The position numbers were made by a program, and so were the translations under genes. 21,632 bases of DNA. Source: Wukongarchaeum sp048886645. Lineage in GTDB: Archaea; Asgardarchaeota; Wukongarchaeia; Wukongarchaeales; Wukongarchaeaceae. Shown piece after piece: positions 15,157 through 21,632 of the stretch. Under the pieces are notes generated by a model. It was not told the origin of the DNA. It searched no databases and worked only from the letters and a program-made list of their open reading frames with translations. The stretch's first letter is position 1. Every line of letters starts with the position of its first letter. The stretch covers positions 1 to 21,632 of the forward strand of contig JBHLKN010000026.1 in assembly GCA_048886645.1 (NCBI GenBank). Reading direction: 5' to 3'.

Positions 15157-15216
15157 TTAGTGATCATCCCTTTTGACGTACTTGCTTTTGATTAATTTAC
15201 TTTTATAGTTTAATTA

Positions 15217-15229
15217 TTTAAAAATATAA
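15217..15229 (-). promoter_or_regulatory. TATA-like element for roadblock 3
   Basis: Minus strand reads an uninterrupted A/T run containing TTTTTAAATAA, about 60 bases before the ATG of roadblock 3. Confidence 0.35.
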
Positions 15230-15391
15230 TGTGCTTCTAAACTTACTAACAGGCTCCTATAATCCTAAATATAAATTAACAATCTTTAAATCGTGTAAAA
15301 AAGAGGATATCTAAAAAAACTAATTAGATGTTAATAAGATGTGGTATTGTCTTGTTTCTATTAACATGTTTTTATTGTGTGGTGTTAATTA

Positions 15392-15775
15392 GTGAGCTTC
15401 AATGTTCTTGAAGAGTCTGTTGCAAGAACTATGAAATCTATAGAAAATTTGGAAGGAATAATCGTATTTTCACGAATAGATGGTTCTGTAATCGTTGGTC
15501 AAACCATTTATGAGCTTGAACATGAAAATATTGCGATGGAAGCGTTAGAGTTGGTAACAAGGGCTTCTAAACTTGGAATCAGTGTGGAAAAAGGCGGACA
15601 TGAAGAGGTTTTCGTAGGATTGCGAGAAGGATTTGTAGTAGTCGTCAGCACGGGCGACACTATTTTAGCGGGAATTGCAAGTGCAGACGCTAAACCTGAA
15701 AGGGGCATAATTACGATAAAGCTTAGAAAGTTAGCGGAAAAACTAGATGCCCTATTAATGGCAAAAACTCGTTAA
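15392..15775 (+). CDS. Roadblock/LC7-like protein 4 (diverged)
   Basis: 127 residues. The roadblock pattern is visible but weaker: ARTMKSIENLEGIIVFSRIDGSVIVGQTIYELEHENIAMEALELV, GGHEEVFVGLREGFVVVVSTGDTILAGIASADAKPERGIITIKLRKLAEKLDALL. The usual GLPIA turn is replaced by DGSVIVG. GTG start with GGTG about 8 bases upstream. It is separated by 140 bases from translin on the same strand. The fold is inferred from the strand-helix pattern and the neighbours. Confidence 0.8.
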   Translation: MSFNVLEESVARTMKSIENLEGIIVFSRIDGSVIVGQTIYELEHENIAMEALELVTRASKLGISVEKGGHEEVFVGLREGFVVVVSTGDTILAGIASADAKPERGIITIKLRKLAEKLDALLMAKTR

Positions 15776-15915
15776 AAGTATTAATATAATCGTTTTGAAT
15801 GCCGGAGAAATCATTATAAGATAAAATATAACGTGCGAGTTTAAGGTTGAAAGAAGGGTAGGACAAGGAAATGTTCTGAAAGGTTTTTAAACTATTTTAT
15901 GGAGGATAAAAGTTT

Positions 15916-16584
15916 TTGACAGATTTTAAGACGTTAGAAACGATTTTAAACATTATAAATGAAAATCTTGAGAGAAAAGAAGGGGCAAGGGAGACGATAT
16001 TGAGATTGACTAGGAAGATTGTTAAATTTTCAAGTAAGGCGATTAAAGCTGTGCATAATCGAAATTTTAAAGAGTCTGATGAATTGTTAGAAGAGACAAG
16101 AAAAACGTTGAAATTACTGGATGAAGAGTTGAAAAAATACCCGATATTCGATTCATGGGGCACGGTTATTCAGGCTTATCAAGAGTTTGTAGAAGCATAT
16201 ATTTTTAGGTATTTTATCGAGGGATGGGGTGAAAAAAAGATGCCTCCGCCTGAAGTGTTAGGCGTACCTGATCTTGCCTATATTTTGGGGTTAGGGGATC
16301 TTGTTGGCGAGTTAAGAAGGTATTGTCTTGATAGACTTCGTCAGAAAGATTTGGCTGAAGCTGAGAGAGCATTAAGGTTTTCAAATACGGTATTTGAAGG
16401 GCTGATGGAGCTTAATCAGTTCCAAGAAGCAATAATTCCTGGTTTAAGACGGAAATGTGACATAGCAAGAATGATCATAGAGAAAACGAGGGGAGACTTG
16501 ACTAATGCTTCGGCGCGTATAGGTTTAGAAACTCAAATAAAAGATCTATTAAAAAGACTTTCAAAAGAAAAAGGTTTTGAATAA
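15916..16584 (+). CDS. Archaeal translin family protein
   Basis: 222 residues, mostly helical, as in translin/TRAX. The best match is DLAYILGLGDLVGELRRYCLDRLRQKDLAEAERAL, close to the conserved translin segment carrying the acidic residues used for RNA cleavage in TRAX. The family forms octamers that bind or cut single-stranded RNA; archaeal members have RNase activity in those tested. TTG start with GGAGG about 10 bases upstream. SepRS begins 54 bases downstream on the same strand, so the two are probably co-transcribed. Confidence 0.88.
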   Translation: MTDFKTLETILNIINENLERKEGARETILRLTRKIVKFSSKAIKAVHNRNFKESDELLEETRKTLKLLDEELKKYPIFDSWGTVIQAYQEFVEAYIFRYFIEGWGEKKMPPPEVLGVPDLAYILGLGDLVGELRRYCLDRLRQKDLAEAERALRFSNTVFEGLMELNQFQEAIIPGLRRKCDIARMIIEKTRGDLTNASARIGLETQIKDLLKRLSKEKGFE

Positions 16585-16638
16585 AAAATACAGCTACTAA
16601 CGGTAATATTTCTTTATGTTTTTATGACGGTGGCTTAG

Positions 16639-18117
16639 GTGGTAAGAAGAGGTATTCCTCATCCAGTTTTTGAGGTTAGGGAAAAGCTTAGACAGACATA
16701 TTTGAGTTTGGGTTTTGATGAATTAGTAAATCCTTTGGTTGTACCTAAAGAAGAGATAGAAAAGCAGTGGGATACTGAAGCATATGCTGTGCTTGACAGG
16801 ATCTATTATCTAGCAGGTTTGCCTCGGCCTAATGTGGGCTTAAGCACTAAATATGTTAAAGATATTGAGAAAATTTTAGGAAGAAAACTTGAAGAAGAGA
16901 GAATTGAAGCGTTAAGACAGACTTTGCATGATTATAAGAAGGGAAATATAAGCGGTGATGATTTATTAGAAATGATTAGAGAAGTTCTTTTTGTATTAGA
17001 GGGAGAGGCAGAAGCGATACTTGATCTTTTTCAAGAGTTTAAAGAGCTTCAGCCTTCACCTATGCAAATAACTTTAAGGAGTCATATGACTTCTGGGTGG
17101 TTTATAACGCTTAGTGAGATGCAATTTAAAAAACCTTTACCCATAAAACTTTTCTCAATAGATAGATGTTTTAGAAGGGAGCAACAGGAAGATCCTGGAC
17201 ACTTGAGAACTTATCATTCAGCTAGCTGTGTTGTTGCAGATATTGATTTGGACCCAGAGATAGGTAAAGTTGTATCGAGAAATTTGCTTGAGCCTTTTGG
17301 TTTTAAAGAATTTGAAGTTAGAAAGAAGCCGAGGAGTTCGTCATACTACAAAATAGATTCGGAGCATGAAGTTTTCGCAAAATATCCTTCTATGGGGGCA
17401 ATGGTTGAGGTTGCAGATTATGGAATTTATAATTCTAAGGTTCTTAGTAAGTATGGTATAGAATTTGCAGTTTTTAATTTGGGTTTGGGAGTTGAGAGAT
17501 TAGCGCAGATTCTTTATGAGGAGGCTGATCTTAGGGTTCTTGTTTATCCTCAGTTTTTTGTTGAAGCGACCTTTTCAGATGAAGAGATTGCGAAGATGAT
17601 AAAAGTTGCTAAAAAGCCTAAAACACCCTTAGGTAAGAAGGTACAGGCAAACTTCGAGGAGGTTGCTTTACAAAATAAGGATGTACCAGCTCCTTGCAGA
17701 TTTACGATTATAGAGGAAAAGATAGAGGAGATGAAGGTAAAAGTGGAGATTTTTGCGATTCACGGAGACCCTAAACTTTTGGGAAAAGCTGCTTTAAACG
17801 AGATTTTTGTTCTGAATGGAGACATTCTAGGGGTACCCATGGAGGGAGTGGGATGGACGGATAAGATAAAGAAAAACGGTATTAGGACCAAGTATACCTA
17901 TTTGTATGGTTTTTCAAATTCAGTAGGAGCAGAACTGGAAAAACTAATCAGAGATGGGAGAAGCGCAGTGATGGAGATAAATGTGGCCATGGCGAAGAGT
18001 TTTGGAGATGTTAATTTTACTATAGACCCTGCGGGTTTGAGATATATTACCGCAAATCATAAAAAGATAGATGTGCGTGGGCCAGTTTTTATAAGAGCAA
18101 GGTTAGAGGTTGCATAA
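16639..18117 (+). CDS. sepS: O-phosphoseryl-tRNA synthetase (SepRS), short N-terminus
   Basis: 492 residues. It charges tRNA(Cys) with O-phosphoserine, which SepCysS then converts to Cys-tRNA. Class II synthetase motifs: HPVFEVREKLRQTYLSLGF near the start, AVLDRIYYLAGLPRPNVGLS, TLRSHMTSGWF, motif 2 SIDRCFRREQQEDPGHLRTYHSASCVV, and motif 3 FNLGLGVERLAQILY. The C-terminal part should hold the anticodon-binding domain. Known SepRS are about 530-540 residues and have some 40 residues before this point; here an in-frame TAG lies directly before the GTG at 16639, which has GGTGG 5 bases upstream, so the short form seems real. SepCysS is not in the window. Confidence 0.95.
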   Translation: MVRRGIPHPVFEVREKLRQTYLSLGFDELVNPLVVPKEEIEKQWDTEAYAVLDRIYYLAGLPRPNVGLSTKYVKDIEKILGRKLEEERIEALRQTLHDYKKGNISGDDLLEMIREVLFVLEGEAEAILDLFQEFKELQPSPMQITLRSHMTSGWFITLSEMQFKKPLPIKLFSIDRCFRREQQEDPGHLRTYHSASCVVADIDLDPEIGKVVSRNLLEPFGFKEFEVRKKPRSSSYYKIDSEHEVFAKYPSMGAMVEVADYGIYNSKVLSKYGIEFAVFNLGLGVERLAQILYEEADLRVLVYPQFFVEATFSDEEIAKMIKVAKKPKTPLGKKVQANFEEVALQNKDVPAPCRFTIIEEKIEEMKVKVEIFAIHGDPKLLGKAALNEIFVLNGDILGVPMEGVGWTDKIKKNGIRTKYTYLYGFSNSVGAELEKLIRDGRSAVMEINVAMAKSFGDVNFTIDPAGLRYITANHKKIDVRGPVFIRARLEVA

Positions 18118-18132
18118 GTTAACTTTGGCGGA

Positions 18133-18795
18133 TCACTTTTTAGTGGTTGATGCCTTTTTTGTTAGGAGATGAGCAAGTCTCAATGGTTCTGGATGTCGAT
18201 ATTTTTTAGTGGTTTCAATAGCGATTTTTAAAGCACTTTTTAGACCAACCTTATGGCCTGTAGAGATAAACAGGGGTTTACAGTCTTTTTTTGTACGTAA
18301 AACCGCGCCGATTATTTGACCTTGATATTTTAGCATTGTCCATGTGCCTTTTTTGTTTGCAGGCTCGTTATAGTCGCCTACAAGCTTCTTTTTAGCAACC
18401 CCAATGGTTGGAATATCTAACACTACTCCCAAGTGAGAAGCACAACCGCAAGAATAGGGGTGAGCAATACCATGAGCATCTACAAGATAAACATCGGGTT
18501 TAATCTCTAACTTCTCAATAACAGCGCTTAAAGGTTTAACCTCCCTAAAAGAAAGAAGCGTAGGAATATAAGGGAAATTAACGTCCATTGAAATTGATTT
18601 GTTTTCTAGTAATTTTAGGTTTTTATAGTCTAAAATTACTGCAACTGCAAAGGCTTTTTTATTCTTATAGCTAACATCAAGCCCTGCTACGGTCTGAGGA
18701 GGATTTAAAAAAACATCATGAAGAATGACCTTTTTCGCAATTAAATTTTGTAACTCCCTTGCTTTCTCTATATTAAACGTTTTTAGATTGATCAT
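18133..18795 (-). CDS. nfi: Endonuclease V
   Basis: 220 residues, normal length. It nicks DNA (or RNA in some lineages) next to deoxyinosine, repairing deaminated adenine. Catalytic acids are in place: D40 in TVAGLDVSY, E85 in PYIPTLLSFRE and D106 in LVDAHGIAHPYSCGCASHLGV. Two usual Gly are changed (T79 in the PYIPG loop and A107 in DGHG). Convergent with SepRS, 15 bases apart, and divergent from the riboflavin kinase gene, with which it shares an 80-base promoter region. ATG start; binding site weak. Confidence 0.95.
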   Translation of the reverse strand: MINLKTFNIEKARELQNLIAKKVILHDVFLNPPQTVAGLDVSYKNKKAFAVAVILDYKNLKLLENKSISMDVNFPYIPTLLSFREVKPLSAVIEKLEIKPDVYLVDAHGIAHPYSCGCASHLGVVLDIPTIGVAKKKLVGDYNEPANKKGTWTMLKYQGQIIGAVLRTKKDCKPLFISTGHKVGLKSALKIAIETTKKYRHPEPLRLAHLLTKKASTTKK

Positions 18796-18824
18796 ATCTT
18801 TAACACTTCTGATTTAAGTAATGT

Positions 18825-18840
18825 TACTCATTTTTGAGTA
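18825..18840. promoter_or_regulatory. Palindrome beside the riboflavin kinase promoter, candidate RbkR operator
   Basis: TACTCA, TTTT, TGAGTA: perfect 6-bp arms. It ends four bases before the TATA box of the downstream kinase/regulator gene, at the BRE position, and would overlap the transcript start of endonuclease V on the other strand. The adjacent gene encodes an HTH plus riboflavin kinase protein of the RbkR type, which is known to bind palindromes at riboflavin genes and its own gene. Confidence 0.55.
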
Positions 18841-18843
18841 GCC

Positions 18844-18856
18844 TTTATATATATTT
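18844..18856 (+). promoter_or_regulatory. TATA box for ribK, possibly shared with endonuclease V
   Basis: TTTATATATATTT is near-symmetric. Its centre is about 25 bases before the ATG at 18875, implying a leaderless ribK message. Confidence 0.55.
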
Positions 18857-18874
18857 TAAACCGTCTTATAAGGT

Positions 18875-19558
18875 ATGATGAAAAAAAAATTTGAATATAT
18901 TCCCATACTTATTTTGCTTACCGAGCTTGGAGCAACTAAAAACTTTTTGCGAACCTCATCCAAAAAAATTGCCGAAATTACTGGGGTGTCACAACAAACT
19001 GCTAGTCGTTATCTAAAACAGCTTGAAGAAGAAGGATTGATAATCCGAAAAAATGTTGATAAAACTGGGCAGTCCTTTATGATTACAAAAGAAGGACTTA
19101 GAATTTTGAGTGAAATATATGCTGTTCTAGGAAGAACTTTACAACCAGAAAAGGAGATTTTGGAGATATCAGGATATGTTGTTACTGGTTTAGGGGAAGG
19201 GGCATACTACATGACCAGAGAAACTTATGTTCGACAATTTATTGAAAAAATTGGTTTTAAACCATGGCCAGGGACACTTAACCTACAACTCAATGAAATA
19301 GATGACTTAAAGAATTTCATTAAACTTCGTGCAAAAACTCCAATAATTATCAAAGGATTTAAGACAAAAGAGAGAATTTTTGGGGATGTTGACTGTCATC
19401 ATGTAAAAATTAATGAAGAAGTTAATGGAGCAGTAATAATTCCTACAAGAACACATCATAACTCAAAAATAATGGAAGTAGTTGCCCCAATAAACTTGCG
19501 AGAAAAATTCAAACTTAAAGACGGTATGAAAGTAAAACTGGCATACTCTCCATTCTAA
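18875..19558 (+). CDS. ribK: CTP-dependent riboflavin kinase with N-terminal HTH (RbkR type)
   Basis: 227 residues in two parts. About 1-90 is a winged helix-turn-helix (KKIAEITGVSQQTASRYLKQLEEEGLIIRK). About 95-227 is the archaeal riboflavin kinase, which makes FMN using CTP: GYVVTGLGEGAYYMTRETYVRQF, GFKPWPGTLNLQL, VNGAVIIPTRTHHNSKIMEVVAPINLREKFKLKDGMKVKL. Such fusions act as enzyme and transcription regulator of riboflavin genes. The first of two adjacent ATGs (18875 and 18878) is used; a leaderless message is likely. Its stop overlaps the stop of tnpB by four bases on the opposite strand. Confidence 0.95.
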   Translation: MMKKKFEYIPILILLTELGATKNFLRTSSKKIAEITGVSQQTASRYLKQLEEEGLIIRKNVDKTGQSFMITKEGLRILSEIYAVLGRTLQPEKEILEISGYVVTGLGEGAYYMTRETYVRQFIEKIGFKPWPGTLNLQLNEIDDLKNFIKLRAKTPIIIKGFKTKERIFGDVDCHHVKINEEVNGAVIIPTRTHHNSKIMEVVAPINLREKFKLKDGMKVKLAYSPF

Positions 19559-20796
19559 AGGGTTGGGGGTTCTACGGTTGTTGTTTTAACTCTTACAACC
19601 GATGGCTGTGCCACCAGCCAGTTATCCCTATCCCAGTAGGGCTTCGGGAATATGGGGTTAGCTATGTTCGCTACACCGTTAACATCAGCGTTCAACGTTA
19701 CCTTATGAGTTTTACAAACGTATAAACCCCTATGTTTTCTGCCGTTTCGGTGTACTTTCCCGCAGAGAGAACACGTTTTAGACGTGTATTTCTCATCCTT
19801 TTTCCTCATCTTTATTCCATAGTTCTCTGCTGTTATTCTTAATCTTTCGTAGATGTATTTAAAAGACCAGAAGTTGTTTATCATCGCATTAGCTTTTCTC
19901 CTTTTCTTTTTCTTTCTACTGTTTTCTCTTATGTGTGTTACATCTCCTATGACGATTTCTGAAACTCCTTTTTCCCAACAGTTTTTCACAAACCTTGCTA
20001 CTATCGTGTTTATCACTTGTCTAAACCTTTTCTGCCTTTTCTTAAACAATCTCCTTAGTCGTCTTGATGTTTTTCTTTTCCCGTTTTTCTCCATGCTGCT
20101 TTGGTGTTCTCCTATTTTTCCGTTCCAGTACCACCAATCACTTAACGCACTTCTCCCAGAATATATCTCCGGTCGTTTTTCTCCTTCTATCCAGCTTGTT
20201 ATGATGTTTATGATCCCCAAGTCGACGTATACCCTCTTTTTCTTGTGTTCTGTTGGTTGATGTAGGGGTTTTTCTACCTCTACCGGCATATAGGCATACC
20301 ATCTCCTTGAGAGGTCATCATAACGTATCTCTAACCTTCCCTGCTTTTTTCCTTCCCACCTGTTCTTTCCTTTCCACCTAACTTTTAGCCCAAAGGGAAG
20401 TTTTAGATAGTTCTCGGAAAGCTTATAACAGTCACACCTTATAAGAATCATTAAAACCCTCTTCCCCGTTTTCCTGTTTTTCCAGTAGGTTGGAGGAGAA
20501 ACCTTTCTTATGTGTTTTGGGAGTTTTCCCTGTTTCTTCAACCTTAACAAAGCGAAGAAAGACTTCCAAGCTTCGTTGTTCTTCCTTGTTACCTGTTGGG
20601 CCGTTGCAGAACCTATAATCTTCTTATACTTGTGCTAGGATTCGTCGGTGTTCCAGTGGAAGTTTCCTGAGAAAAAGGACTGTCTACGCTTATAGTTTAT
20701 CTCGTTAAACATCTTTGCACATTTTTCGGCTAACTCGAACAACCTTTGCTCTTGCCCTTTTGTTGGATTTAATTTGAATATGTTAGTTCTCCTCAA
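19555..20796 (-). pseudogene. tnpB: IS200/IS605-family TnpB, interrupted by an in-frame TAG
   Basis: One frame of about 413 codons encodes a full TnpB, the RNA-guided nuclease of IS200/IS605 elements, except for TAG at 20635-20637. Before it: RRTNIFKLNPTKGQEQRLFELAEKCAKMFNEINYKRRQSFFSG. After it: HKYKKIIGSATAQQ and RKNNEAWKSFFALLRLKK, then SPPTYWK, RuvC YVDLGIINIITSW, IVIGDVTHIREN, the zinc motif TSKTCSLCGKVHRNGRKHRGLYVC and NADVNGVANI. The TAG stands where Tyr is expected, so a single base change explains it. The canonical RuvC-II Glu is Gly here (IGDV). The preferred start is TTG 20796 with GGAGG 8 bases upstream; GTG 20832 is also open. The two pieces could be annotated as 20635-20832 and 19555-20550. 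No tnpA is present. The 3' end abuts ribK. Confidence 0.85.
19575..19620 (-). ncRNA. Two adjacent hairpins at the tnpB 3' end, possible remnant of the guide (omega) RNA
   Basis: CGGTTGT (19575-19581) pairs with ACAACCG (19595-19601), and TGGCTG (19603-19608) pairs with CAGCCA (19615-19620); all pairs are perfect. TnpB guide RNAs overlap the 3' end of the gene, so a structured remnant is plausible. There is almost no element sequence left beyond the stop codon. Confidence 0.3.
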
Positions 20797-20819
20797 ATAC
20801 TCGCCCTCCAATATTCTCT

Positions 20820-21104
20820 TTAATCGTTCCACTCCCTACTTTTGCAATTGTTTTTTTTAGTGTTTTTAGGAAGGAAATTTTCAAGTTTCACCATACCAGA
20901 CTTCTCTCTATGTGGTGGTTGTTGTTTTGCTATTATTGCTCTATTTACTGGTTTTTGTAGGCATATTTGTTTTCTCAAATATTCTTTAAGGTCTTTTAAC
21001 GAAGAGAATATAGCGTTTGCATGCGGCATACACTTTTTAAGTAACTTTGGGAGTTTTTTTTCTTTATAGTAGTTAGGCGCTTCAAAAAAAGCAACACACA
21101 AAAA
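20820..21104 (-). pseudogene. In-frame continuation of the nuclease-like gene after a TAA
   Basis: The frame that ends at TAA 21105-21107 stays open to 20820. Directly after the stop it reads FLCVAFFEAPNYYKEKKLPKLLKKCMPHANAIFSSLKDLKEYL, a strand-helix pattern that looks like a genuine C-terminal part of the same protein. The last 45 residues (from about CLQKPVN) are basic and unremarkable and may come from the junction with the transposon. The frame overlaps the upstream GTG option for tnpB. A separate small gene from TTG 21101 is possible but has no clear binding site. Confidence 0.4.
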
Positions 21105-21449
21105 TTACCCCCTATTTTCAAGATTTTTTTCCTGTTTTCCTCGTCCTTCACCACATCCATCTCCTGCTGCTTGTCTTTGTTTTTTTATCTGTCTGAATTT
21201 CCAATCGATATAAGCTCCGTTTCTCAAAAACCAACTATGAGCATTTGACTTACACCTACTATACATACACTCTAAAACCATACAATCCTCTATCAAAAAG
21301 TCAACAATCACCTTAACATCCTCAAAAAGCACAAAAACCACATGACTCTCAAAACTAAAACCAAGCCCCCTCAAACAATCCCTAACACGCAACTCCTGCC
21401 CCGTCAAAGGAGACCTACAAGCAGCCCTCTCAACAACACCACTTCTCAT
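21105..21449 (-). CDS. PD-(D/E)XK nuclease-like protein, probably truncated
   Basis: 114 residues from ATG 21449, which has GGTGG about 8 bases upstream; the frame extends to 21530, but that part encodes an unlikely hydrophobic leader. It reads RSPLTGQELRVRDCLRGLGFSFESHVVFVLF followed by VKVIVDFLIEDCMVLECMYSR and a helix WFLRNGAYIDWKFRQIKK. This is the layout of small restriction-like nuclease folds: helix, strand, then Asp and Glu of the catalytic core, with Cys where Lys is common. The sequence becomes low-complexity before TAA and resumes in frame (see next segment), so it is likely a broken gene. Function unknown. Confidence 0.5.
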   Translation of the reverse strand: MRSGVVERAACRSPLTGQELRVRDCLRGLGFSFESHVVFVLFEDVKVIVDFLIEDCMVLECMYSRCKSNAHSWFLRNGAYIDWKFRQIKKQRQAAGDGCGEGRGKQEKNLENRG

Positions 21450-21606
21450 AAAAAAACCACCCACTAACAACGAAAAACCAAAAAACAAAACAACAACAGC
21501 CCTCAAAAACAATATACCAAAAAACAACATAAAACCACCAACAAAAAAGACAAAAAAACACCACTATAAAAAAGACTGCATTGTTTTTTAAGGGAGCGGA
21601 CCGAAT

Positions 21607-21632
21607 TTGGAAGGAGATTGGGAAGCGACGCT
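21607..21632 (+). CDS. Possible start of a gene cut by the window edge
   Basis: TTG at 21607 follows AGGGAG by about 10 bases and opens LEGDWEAT to the window end. A TATAAAAAAG-like run lies about 45 bases upstream. Too short to identify. Confidence 0.25.

Noticed and set aside
14759..15160. Plus-strand frame of 133 codons
   Set aside because: It runs antisense through roadblock 3 and its translation is Ser/Phe-rich with no family pattern; the minus-strand gene has a ribosome binding site and clear domain.
20635..20637. Pyrrolysine encoded by the tnpB TAG
   Set aside because: TAG ends several core genes here, no Pyl machinery is visible, and a Tyr-to-stop change explains it; kept as a check and not claimed.
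21450..21530. Hydrophobic N-terminal leader for the nuclease-like protein
   Set aside because: The ATG at 21449 has a good binding site and fits a soluble nuclease fold; the upstream part reflects the A/C-biased plus strand.
1..21632. tRNA genes or CRISPR arrays
   Set aside because: I saw no T-loop-like GTTCRA element with a matching acceptor stem and no regularly spaced repeats.

Overview
The window is archaeal. It carries an archaeal-type RNA polymerase subunit (Rpo10), eukaryote-like ribosomal proteins (L7Ae, S28e, L24e, archaeal S2), a CTP-dependent riboflavin kinase fused to a helix-turn-helix, isopentenyl phosphate kinase of the archaeal mevalonate route, O-phosphoseryl-tRNA synthetase (SepRS), an archaeal translin and TATA-box promoters. 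The DNA is AT-rich. Genes often start with TTG or GTG behind clear GGAGG/GGTGG-like ribosome binding sites. SepRS plus a Fae-Hps fusion points to a methanogen-related or one-carbon-metabolising archaeon, euryarchaeal or Bathyarchaeia-like; I cannot fix the phylum from this window.

Layout. (1) 10-2957, minus strand: bifunctional formaldehyde-activating enzyme/hexulose-6-phosphate synthase, a thioredoxin-fold protein without the usual CxxC, a Holliday-junction-resolvase (Hjc)-like protein lacking the usual first catalytic Glu, and a zinc-binding membrane protein. (2) 3276-8946, plus strand: a core housekeeping run, rpoN, rps2, mevalonate kinase, isopentenyl phosphate kinase, type 2 IPP isomerase, L7Ae, S28e, L24e and NDK. 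rpoK and enolase, often found between rpoN and rps2, and infB, often found after ndk, are not here. (3) 9153-12622: a large TPR protein convergent with a winged-helix methyltransferase-like protein and a cis-prenyltransferase. (4) 12833-15775: four roadblock/LC7 proteins around one MglA-like small GTPase, the most striking cluster in the window. (5) 15916-18795: translin, SepRS and endonuclease V. (6) 18875-19558: the riboflavin kinase/regulator (RbkR type), with a perfect palindrome beside its TATA box. (7) 19555-21449, minus strand: a decaying accessory region with a tnpB broken by an in-frame TAG and a nuclease-like gene broken by an in-frame TAA.

How the genes work together. Mevalonate kinase, IPK and IDI2 make and interconvert IPP and DMAPP; the cis-prenyltransferase uses IPP to build the polyprenyl carrier lipid. 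Rpo10 and the ribosomal proteins are ordinary expression machinery. The GTPase and roadblock proteins look like a switch with several candidate regulators or scaffolds, comparable in architecture to bacterial MglA/MglB. SepRS charges tRNA(Cys) with phosphoserine; its partner SepCysS is not in the window.

A further pattern crosses gene boundaries: the plus strand switches sharply between A/C-rich and G/T-rich composition inside intact genes (near 3665 in rps2, near 5815 in ipk and near 13018 in a roadblock gene). I saw no tRNA, rRNA or CRISPR array.
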